Below are positions 53,217 through 64,000 of a stretch of 64,000 nucleotides of DNA, one piece after another. Position numbers and translations under genes: made by a program. The stretch comes from Paraglaciecola sp. T6c (GTDB lineage: Bacteria > Pseudomonadota > Gammaproteobacteria > Enterobacterales > Alteromonadaceae): NCBI RefSeq assembly GCF_000014225.1, contig NC_008228.1, positions 4,712,001 through 4,776,000 of the forward strand, given 5' to 3'. Under the pieces are notes generated by a model, which saw only the letters and a list, made by a program, of their open reading frames with translations, did no database searches and was not told where the DNA came from. Position 1 is the first letter of the stretch. Every line of letters begins with the position of its first letter.

Positions 53217-56200
53217 CTAAACTTTGTACGTAAAGCCGTCAAGATGTTTAGCAGTCTATCGTTGACCTTTATTCGTTTATGGTTAGAATTTCCCCTTATA
53301 AGAAAGAAAAAAGCGAGTAAACGATGGCTAAAACGACAAAATGGAATGGGAAATACATTCATCCCTACGCCGAGCATGGGAAAAAGAGCGAGCAAGTGAA
53401 AAAAGTCACCGTCTCTATTCCTTTAAAAGTGCTCAAGGTGTTAACAGATGAACGTACACGTCGCCAGGTGAATAACCTGCGTCATGCAACGAACTCAGAG
53501 TTGTTGTGTGAAGCATTTTTACATGCCTTCACTGGGCAGCCATTGCCGAATGACAATGACTTACAAAAAGATAATGACAATCGTATCCCCAGCGATGCAT
53601 TGCGCATCATGCAAGAAATGGGCATCGATATCGATTCAGAAGAATAGCCCTAGTCTGTTGGGCTACTCAACTAGGTCTAATCACTTAGACCTCGCCATCA
53701 AAACACCCTAAATAGCCCGCTCAAGCCGACTTGTTAAAGAAAGTCAGCATTTAAGCGTAGTCGTACTGGCCCCCGCGGGACAAACCTTGTTGATAAGCCG
53801 GCCGCGCATGAATACGTTTTACGAAGGCAGCAATATTTGGGTATTCTCCCGGCACATTGCGTGAGGCCAACGCTTCTAGCGGAAAACTCATCTGTATATC
53901 TGCCCCAGATAACGCATCACCAGCGAACCACTCATTATCCGCTAAATATTGTTCAACAAACTTAAGGTTAGCGACCAAATTCAACCCGTAGTACCCGTCC
54001 ATGACTTTATCGGCAATTTTATTGGCGATGATTTTGACAAAAAATGGTTTAGCGTTTTGTCTGACTTTATCAAATACCAACTTGGCAACCATGGGAGGCA
54101 TCAGGGTTCCTTCGGCGAAATGTAGCCAATAGGTATATTGGCGGTACGCTTCTGTACCTGGCTCGGGCATTAAGGCCTTATCAAGGTATTTACGCGCTAA
54201 ATAGTCGATAATCGCCCCAGACTCCGCCACAGTCACTTCATCATCTGTGATAACGGGTGACTTACCTAACTGGTGCACCTTCTTTAATGACTCAGGCGCC
54301 AAATTCGTTTGGCTATCTCTTTGATAACGCTGAATATCATATTCCACACCCAACTCTTCCAACATCCATAAAATGCGTTGAGAGCGAGAGTTATTAAGAT
54401 GATGAAGTGTGAGCATGAGGTACCTTATTTTAATATATTTGATTGAAAGTAACTTACGCGCAAAGTCGCAAACTGGCTCATCAAAAATATTAATATATCT
54501 CTATTAATGCAAAAAGGCTGAAGTTATCTTCAGCCTTTAAGCTATTTACGCATTGATGTGCAGGGTAGCGGTTATTTCCCTGACGGATCTAAACTCGCGT
54601 AATATGCGGCTAAATTTTCTATGTCAGCATCACTCAAACCTGCAACCATAGGTGCCATCACCATATTTTTACGCTCACCTGCGCGAAACGCCTTTAACTG
54701 GATTGCCAAGTATTGTTCTTTCTGGCCAGCCAAGTTTGGATACATGGGAATTTGCGAAATTCCATTCGCGCCATGACATGCCATGCAGGTCGCTGATTTA
54801 GATTTACCCGCCGCAATGTCGCCAGCGAAAACGTTAGTTGATAACATGGCGATTGTTGAAATACTCGCCACAACACATGCTTTTGAGATTAGATTCATAA
54901 TTGGTCCTTAAGATAACGTCGGTTTACGTAAACCATTCTACGAGTAATAAAATAGAGGCAGACAATGAATTTAGATCATTCATATGCAACGCATTTAGGT
55001 GATTTAGGCGCCTTAACTAAGCCTTTGCGTGTGGCAAACCCTCAACTTGTTGAGGTTAACCACACCTTACGCGACGCACTGCAACTACCAGCATCATGGT
55101 TTACGCAATCTAGCATAATGTCGATGCTTTTTGGCAATACAAGTTCATTTACGACACATTCTTTTGCACAAAAGTACGGTGGTCATCAGTTTGGTGGATG
55201 GAATCCAGACTTAGGTGATGGACGTGGTGTATTGCTTGGAGAAGCGAAAGACAAATTCGGAAAATCATGGGATTTGCATCTTAAAGGCGCTGGTCCTACG
55301 CCCTATTCACGCTTCGCGGACGGGCGAGCTGTATTGCGCTCAACCCTGCGCGAATACCTCGCAAGTGAAGCATTGCACCATATGGGTATTCCTACCTCAA
55401 GGGCACTTTGCTTAATTACCAGTGACGAACCCGTGTACCGAGAAAAACAAGAAAAAGCCGCTATGATGATCCGAGTCAGCCAGAGTCATATTCGTTTCGG
55501 CCATTTTGAATACTTTTATCACAATGGTGAACTGGACAAACTCAAGCGGTTATTTGACTACTGCTTTGAACATCATTTTTCTGCATGTTTGCACAGTGAA
55601 TCTCCCCATTTAGCCATGCTAGAAAAAATAGTCACGGATACCGCTACCCTAATTGCAAAATGGCAAGCATACGGTTTTAACCATGGCGTTATGAATACTG
55701 ACAATATGTCGATTCACGGGATTACCTTCGATTTTGGCCCTTATGCTTTTTTAGATGATTTTAATCCTAAATTTGTCTGTAACCATTCTGATCATCGAGG
55801 GCGATATGCATTTGAGCAACAGCCTAGCGTGGGTTTGTGGAACCTAAATGCCCTTGCGCACGCATTCACCCCCTACTTGAGTGTCGAACAAATCAAGGGG
55901 GCGCTAAGTCAATATGAAGCAAGCTTAATGGCTGAATTTTCACAACTTATGCGCCAAAAGCTTGGGCTGTACGAAAATACCCAAAACACCGCCGAACTAG
56001 TGAATCGTTGGCTCGACCTAATTTATCAAGACAAGCGTGATTACCACATTAGCTTTCGATTATTGTGCGAAGTTGATGAACACGGTGAAAATCAGCCACT
56101 TGTTGATCACTTCATACAACGCGACACGGCTAAAACTTGGTTAGAACATTATCAAAACGCACTGATTACTCAAGGTGTAAAGAGGCAAGAACGCCAAGCA

Positions 56201-59200
56201 AACATGCGCAATATTAACCCCGAATATGTACTGCGGAACTACCAAGCACAACTGGCAATTGATGCAGCACAAAACGGAGATTTTTCACGTTTTAGAAAGT
56301 TATTACATGTGCTGCAACACCCATTTGAAAGCAAACCAGAATATGCCGAATTTGCTAAACCACCCCCTAACTGGGGTAAACACATGGAAATATCATGCAG
56401 CAGTTAATCCTTATGTATAAGAATAAACTCTTTGTTGAAAGGGAATATCCGATGTTAGGCTACGCTTCATATTACAACTCGAGGTTGCACACCGTGCCTG
56501 CAGCCAACTTTGCTCTGGTTTCTTAAACTGTGAAAATGCGCCGCTCATCTTACTTTACTTCCTCGCTGTGCCTTATGTTGCTGCTTATCATGCAACTTGG
56601 GCTGGTGCTTAAGGCGCAAACCACGCAAACCAGCGTTAATATTAATGACTCAACGCCTTCCGTTAATTTAATCACCTCTAGCCATTGGCTTGTAGCCGAT
56701 AATAAAGTGCAGCTGTCTGACGTGCAGGAACTGAAAACGTGGCGTGATACCTTCTCTCCGCAACCTCTAAATGATAATCAAAGCCTATGGGGCAGAGTTA
56801 CCCTGAGCACTGATAGTAATCATCGACCTTTTTTTATCAGTATTGATAATCCACGTATCGACGCGTTGGATATCTACGTGTTAGATGAGAGAGACAGGAT
56901 CATTAACTCATATCGCCTAGGTACAACACGACCTCATGATAACCGCCCTTTTGAGCATAGGTTATTCGTGGTTCCGGTAGATATTCCTTATGCTCAGCCG
57001 CGAAACATCTATATTAAGATCCGCGATGAAGGCCCGCTGGTGTTCGCTTTTGATGTAAAATCAGAGACAGCACTGATTCAAAAAGAACAACGAAACAGCA
57101 CGATTTTCTCCTTGTTCAGCGGCGCATTGACCATGATGGTGCTGTACTTTTTGATCACCTATACGTTATTGCGCAGCCCGGTGCGCTTTTGGTTTTCGGT
57201 AGCCAGTACGGCTTATTTACTGCTGTTTTTAAATAGCCAAGGTGTGGTGAGTCATGTCACTGGTTTCAATCAATACATAGACAACCTAAGCACTATTCTG
57301 TGTGCCCTGTTGCTGTTTTCATTAGCGAAAATAACCTTCACTATATTTCGCCCACTGCCTACCTACTACCGCTATTTCCTATATGCCATGGGTTGGTTAA
57401 GTGCTGCATCGGCGTTTGTACTTAATAGCTACCAACAGATTTTATTGGTGTCTGGCGCTTCTATATCATCCATTGTGGTTATCGCCGTGTTAGCGATATT
57501 TTATCGTTACAAAGGACACACCATCAGTAATCGCGTGTTTGCTTTGGGTTTAACGCTTATTAGCCTGACGACGGTGGCACACATTGGACTTTATCTGAAC
57601 TGGGTGGCTTTTCCCGAACAACTGTCACTCACGCTTAGCACGTTAATCGTTATCGGTATTGTATTGATTGCCGTTGCCATCGCCGCCCACGAAAAAGTCA
57701 TCGCATTTAGGCATTACAACGAGCAACAAACTTCGATTCGCGCCTTACAACAGTTCGTCGATATGTTTGAAGAAGCCCCAGAAGGGCGCTTTATCTCCAG
57801 CCTCGATGGTCAATTGTTACGCGCTAATCTAGCCATGGCGAAGATATTTGGCTATGAAGACGTAGCGCAAATGAAAGCCCACTTGCCCACAATGTCCGCC
57901 TTGTATGCAGAGCCAAATGAACGAGAGCTGCTGCTAGGTGAACTCCATAAAAACCAATCCACGTTAAGTAAAGAATTACGCGGTAGAACACGGCAAAATC
58001 AGGATCTTTGGCTATCTGTGTCTGCTCAATTAAGCAAAAATGGCGACACTGATGAAAAACTAATTTGTGGCTCAGTAGTAGACATTAGCGCGCGAAAGTC
58101 TGACCACCAAAGCATTGAGTACATGGCCAGCCACGATACGTTAACCGGCTTTTATCAGCGCCAAGCATTCGAGAAAAGCCTACATGAAGCGATACTCTTC
58201 GCTAAACAGCAGCAAGAAGAATTGACCTTATTGCACGTAAACATTGATCAATTTAAAGCGATCAACGATACACATGGCCATAAAGCCGGCGATGCGGTAC
58301 TTAGGCAGCTTTCGCAGTTAATGAAAAAGATTGTCAGCGATGATGGCATGATAGGTCGCTTAGGCGGAGATGAATTTGGTATTTTACTGGTTGGCAATAA
58401 TGCCCAGAACAGTTTTATGCTCGCCAATAAACTATTGAATGCCGTACAAGTACATGAGTTTACATGGGAAGAACGCCCCTTGACCCTTGGGGTCAGCATT
58501 GGCCAAGTACCATGGAATGACACAATATCAAGCTCAGAGCAGCTGCTCAGTATGGCCGATTCGGCCTGTTATATGGCGAAAAAGCACGGCCGGAACCGAC
58601 TTCACACTTACTCCTCAACAGACAAGCAAATTGCCAAATACGAATCTCAATTGAGTTGGCTACCCCGTATACAACACGCACTGAGCCACAACGGTTTTGA
58701 ACTTCATTGCCAACCGTATATGCCAATGACCTCTATTGCTAAGGGGCACCACTACGAAATATTGTTGCGCTTAGTGGATGAACACGACCAGCGCATACTG
58801 CCCAGTGAGTTCTTACCCGCAGCTGAGCGCTATAACCTCAGTGCCAAAATTGACCGTTGGGTTATCGACACCTATTTTGCTTGGTTAGCACAAAACCCCC
58901 AGCACAAAGCAGATCTAATGCGTTGTAATATCAACTTAAGTGGCCATTCCCTGGGTGAACAGGATCTTAAACTGTTTATTTTGAGCGCGTTTGAGAAATA
59001 CCAAGTACCTCACAATAAGATTTGTTTCGAGATAACGGAAAGCATGGCTATCTTAAAACTCGACGAAACCATTGAGTTTATTGATACATTCAAAGCGCTT
59101 GGCTGTACATTCGCTCTAGATGACTTTGGCAGCGGCTTTTCATCATACAATTACCTAAAAAATCTCCCTGTGGACCAAGTCAAAATTGACGGCGAATTCG

Positions 59201-62200
59201 TCAAAAATATTCTTATTGCTCCCGTGGATATGGCAATGGTCAATTCCATCAAAGACATCGCCAGCGCGATGAAAATACAAACCGTAGCGGAATATGTAGA
59301 ATCAAAAGAGATCATGGTGGAATTAGGTAAAATTGGCGTTGATTTTGTTCAAGGATTTGGCGTGAACAAACCCATTTCGCTAAGCACGATGACAGACCAG
59401 AACAGTGTCTTTAATTCAGAATCGGGGCTGTAGAGGCACTTGTATTTAAATATTCCGCACCCATATTTTCATCCAGTGTGACAGCCCATTAAATAACTTT
59501 TACAAGTCAGCAAGCAAAATTATGAAACAACATCAGAAGTACGAATTCGTGAGCTCAGCCTCCCTTCCCACGCGCTGGGGCCAGTTCACCATACACGGGT
59601 TCGTTGAAACCGCTACCGAACAAGAACATGTCGCCTTAACTTTCGGACAATGGCAATCTGGTGATGTGGTACCCATGAGAATTCATTCTGAATGCTTAAC
59701 CGGAGACGCATTATTCAGTACCCGTTGTGACTGCGGCGCACAGTTAGAAAAGGCGCTACAAAATATTGTAGAGCAAGGCAAAGGAGTGCTGCTTTATTTA
59801 CGTCAAGAAGGGCGTGGCATTGGCTTGTTAAACAAAATTCGAGCGTATAATTTGCAAGACCAAGGCTTAGATACGGTTGAAGCAAACGAGCATTTAGGCT
59901 TTGACGCTGACTTGCGAGAATACGATATGTGCAAGTTAATGCTTGATACCCTCAATGTGCAACGGGTGAATTTGATGACCAATAATCCTAAAAAGCGTAA
60001 AGCGCTAGAAGCGATGGGCATTGAAGTGGTCAGCCGCACGCCAATTGACCACGGCATTACAGATGACAACCGCCATTATATTCGCACTAAAACGGAAAAA
60101 TTGGGTCATGTGTTTGACCCGCACCTACTCAAGTAATCATTATTGTTAGGCCGTTTACGCGGCCTTAACTTTCCCGCTTTCCCGGCAAGATATAATTCAC
60201 TCACTTAAGCCTCGATTCAGTTTAGATTAAGCCTTAATCGCCCACACTACAGTCACCGTATACCCTTTACCTATCGTGTAAAGATAAAACAACTGAGGTG
60301 TCCTATGGGCAGAAACACTAAGTACATCATCATTTATGTAGCTGCCATAAGCCTGTTGATTAGCGTTGCGCTGCAATTGGCCCATGCAGAAACCCAAGCT
60401 GAACCAACTGTCGAGCTACATCAAGCAAAATTAGACCAAATGTTGGCTCCTATCGCCTTGTACCCAGATTCTTTGTTATCCCATATCTTGATTGGAGCAA
60501 CGTATCCCCTCGAAGTAGTGCAAGCCGCTCGCTGGCGTGAAGAGCACGCTAACCTGTCAGAACAACAAGCACTGGATCTTGCCGAACAACAGGATTGGGA
60601 TCCTAGCGTCATTGCCTTGACTCCCTTTACTGAATTGCTTGAACGTATGAGCAAAGACCTTAACTGGCTGCAAGATTTAGGTGATGCATTTTTAGCGAAT
60701 GAAGCGCAAGTGTTAGAAAGCGTGCAAACACTGCGAAGCCGGGCGTATGCCAAAGGGAATTTACAAGACAACCAATACCAAAATGTTGAACGTGAGCAAG
60801 ATAAAATAGTGATCCACAGTGTTGAACGTGAAACCGTTTACGTGCCTTACTATGACACTCGCGTGGTATATGGTGATTGGTGGTGGACCGTCCACCAGCC
60901 CATTTTTTGGCGCTCGCCTCGTCATTACACCTATCACTCAGGATTTCATTGGAGTCCGCGATTTCATATCAGCGCTGGGTTCTTCTTCGGTGGTTTTCAC
61001 TGGCGTAATAATTACGTGGTGATCAATAACGACTATCGTTACCGCCGTTCGAATCACAGATATACCTATAGTAAAGTGCGCAACTACCCAAGATGGCAAC
61101 ATAATAATCACCACAGACGCACAGTAAAATACCATCGTGGGTATAACGGTACCCATAAGCGCGCCGTTACCAGCCGTAACGTTGAAATGCAGAAAAGTCG
61201 TATACATAGGGATAAGGTCGTCTCGCGCTTGAAGCGCCAACCAAGCGCCCGCAATCATGGGCAGTATAAGCGAGAGCAGAATGCTCATCGCAAACAGAAC
61301 ACGCATTTTGAGCAAAGCAAACAAAGTAACGGCAAGACGGTTTCAAAACGTTTATCTCAAGCAAACGGGCAGTCTTACAAAAGTGAACAAGGTAGGCAAA
61401 AGGTAGAGCAGGTAAGAACAAAGCCTCAGCGTGCGATAAAAAGTCAGCGCATTCAGCGTCAAAGTGTCGACAGAAACAACAGTAAAAACCGTTACGTTTC
61501 TAAGCCAGCGAAAGCCGTCAAAAGGGCATCACAAAACAAGCAGTACAGAACACCATCTAGGGTGACAAAACAGTCAATTAGACAGACTAAGACACATTCA
61601 GGGAAGTTTAATGCAAGAAGGGTAGAACCTTAGAAGAAATATAGTACAGCGTGTAGCTCTTTAGGAGAAAAAGAAGCTAAAATAGCCTGCTGGGCAGGCT
61701 ATTTGCCTATGCTGAATGAGGTATCGAGCGACCTCTTACGCATTGTTTTTGGTCTTTAGGTAAGCACTAACTTGTGATGCTTCACGCTGTTCTGAGAATT
61801 GAATCAAATCAACACCGTTACACTTCATGCCTTCAGCCGATACAAGCTTGCGAAGAACATCGTTAGAGCTTGCCGCTACTTGACCCACTTTGCTACGTAG
61901 GCTGCGCTTGAGCATACCAAGATCATCATTTACTACTGCTTTACAGAAGCTTGAGTATTCGCTGTCACCTGCGAAACGCACTTTACTACTAGATTCCATA
62001 CCAGCGCTTGCATTAAAGGCTGTCAACGCGACGAGAGATATAAGTACTTTTTTCATTGTGTGCTCCAAATATTGGTTAGCTATTTAAGTGTTCAGCAGGT
62101 TCTGCCTGCCACTGAAATATCCATGAATTTGATGATCATGTCTGTGGTTTTATTGTACGAAAGTAGTAAAAAGCATGTAAAACAGGGGGTTACACAAAAA

Positions 62201-64000
62201 TAACATTTGTAAATGATTGAATTTAAACAATATTTTTTATTTATATATACTCATAATTGAAATGAATATTCCTATTTATTCCAAAAACATCTGTTTAAAA
62301 CTGAAAGTCACGTCAGCTAAAAAACAGAAAAAGCGCAAAATTTAACCATTTTTTAGATTTTCAGCCTTAATGGTACGTTAAAACGTTGTTAAATTACAAA
62401 ATATGTAGGTTTTATTACAGAATTTTATCGGGTAATTTTTATGTGGATTGAGACAAGCGCATTACATTGATAACAAATTTAGCGCTAAACAGGCAAAATT
62501 CACAAGACCCGCCTGATGGTTATCATTATACTCCGCGAATATTGAGCAACTTTAATGTGTGACGGTAAATTTTATGCGATTACTCCCTGAATGGGCGCCT
62601 CAAGAAGCCATTATTCTTGCGTGGCCTGACCAAGAAACAGACTGGCAACCTTGGCTTGTAGACGTTCGCCAAGTCTATTTGACGATTATGGCTAACCTTA
62701 ACCAAGCTGGTACTGGTGTCATACTGCTTATTCGCGACCAAGAAATCCCTGCCTTTAAAACCTTGAGCCAAGATTTTAAACAGCCCATTGATCGCGTGCT
62801 ATTAGTACACGCCGATTATAACGACACTTGGGTACGAGATTATGGCTTTTTAACCTGCCATAGTTCAGGTGGCATGCAGCCTATCGAGTTTAACTTTAAC
62901 GGCTGGGGCAATAAATTCGACGCTAACAAAGACAATCAGATAAACCAGCAAGTATTAGCAGGCTTATGCCGTTTACCGTTGCAGAGTTTCGATATTGTCG
63001 CTGAAGGCGGTGCGCTAGAAATAGACGATGCAGGTGTGTTGCTCTCTACTGAGTTTTGTTTATCGAACCCTGAGCGTAATGGTGACATGACGATGTCTCA
63101 ATATCGCGGGGCATTCAAAGTCGCTTTAGGCGCTAAGAGTGTGCATATATTCCAACAAGGGCATTTAGAAGGTGATGACACAGACGGCCACATTGACACC
63201 CTAGTTCGGTTTACCCCTCACGATGGCCTAGTCGTGCAGTCAGCATTTAATGTACCCGATGACACTCACTATGCCGGCTTAGCAGCCCTGGTCGACGAGT
63301 GCAAAGCTGCTATGCCCAAACATCAAATCTTCGAACTTCCCTTGCCCCAAGTGTTTAACCAGCAAGGCGAACGCTTGCCTGCTTCTTATGCCAACTACTT
63401 GATAAATAATAAACAGATCTTATGTCCTGTATATCAGCAGCCACAAGATCAACTTGCCATGGATATAATGGCAAAGGCTTATCCTGAACATACAATCGTG
63501 CCAATAAATTGCTTACCTTTGGTTCAGCAATTCGGCAGCTTGCATTGTATTAGTATGCAAGTTCCGGTGAGTACATTAACGTTCGACATTAGCAAGAAAC
63601 TAGCAACAGGAGTCAGTCAGTTATGAGCCGCACCCCACAAACCGCCAAAACCCTAAAGGTAGGAGTCGTTCAACAAGCGGTTGCCAATAATGACAAGCAA
63701 CTCAGCTGGCAGCGTAGCGCTGAACAAGTCACAAAACTCGCCGAACAAGGTTGCGAATTAGTTATGCTACAAGAATTGCACAGCACCTTGTATTTCTGTC
63801 AGCAGGAAAATACAGACTTTTTTGATTTAGCGGAACCCATTCCAGGTCCCGCAACGGACTACTTTTCCGAGCTAGCCGCCAAGTTAGATATTGTGTTAAT
63901 TACGTCTTTGTTTGAAAAACGTGGCTCAGGCTTGTACCACAACACCGCAGTGGTGTTCGATCGCCAATTAGGCATGGTCGGCAAATATCGCAAGATGCAC

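Overview
The window reads as a chromosomal segment of a marine gammaproteobacterium of the order Alteromonadales (Alteromonas/Glaciecola/Paraglaciecola-like). The evidence is gene content and order: sfsA-dksA-gluQ-pcnB-folK-panB-panC, rsmD opposite ftsY-ftsE-ftsX then rpoH, pip-dtd-yiiD near yihY, metF opposite metJ, and the five-gene marine 'proteobacterial dedicated sortase' set. No rRNA, tRNA, CRISPR array, prophage or intact insertion sequence was seen. Genes are densely packed and mostly housekeeping.

Left part (1-16.7 kb), accessory and regulatory. A three-gene exported redox operon (FAD oxidoreductase, cytochrome c, cupin) sits behind a promoter overlapped by a perfect inverted repeat. 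Next are a heme-motif DUF3365-like protein with a 16-bp tandem repeat upstream, a PaaX-like regulator divergent from an AidB-type acyl-CoA dehydrogenase, a DUF445 protein, a GGDEF-EAL receptor, a hybrid histidine kinase, a MetR-like regulator, an MBL-fold hydrolase and YjjX. Between the GGDEF-EAL gene and the hybrid kinase lies a Fur-like site, a promoter and an orphan terminator, which together look like a small RNA gene.

16.7-24 kb, sortase island. A histidine kinase and response regulator are divergent from an OmpA-family protein, a VIT/VWA surface protein ending in LPQTA, and a class GN sortase. Tandem repeats lie in the shared intergenic region.

24-32 kb holds a hypothetical protein, a double alpha/beta-hydrolase, an AhpD-like protein, the YadGH-type ABC exporter, a TrmB-like methyltransferase, a degenerate EAL protein and the aspartate decarboxylase PanP. 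PanP converges on panC/panB, so the beta-alanine and pantoate branches of pantothenate synthesis lie side by side.

32-54 kb is core genome: the pan/folK/pcnB/gluQ/dksA/sfsA run (pcnB apparently starts at AUU, as in E. coli), pepB, yhgN, a DUF416 gene, rsmD, ftsYEX, an EAL-HDOD protein, rpoH with a perfect FNR-type palindrome over its candidate promoter, yiiD, dtd, pip, yihY, metF and metJ with MetJ operators between the last two.

54-64 kb carries a GST, a cytochrome c, SelO, a 7TMR-DISM GGDEF-EAL protein, ribA, a DUF3300 protein, a small DUF3718-like exported protein, and agmatine deiminase overlapping N-carbamoylputrescine amidase (cut by the window end), a putrescine route from agmatine. 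Four EAL-domain proteins fall in 64 kb.
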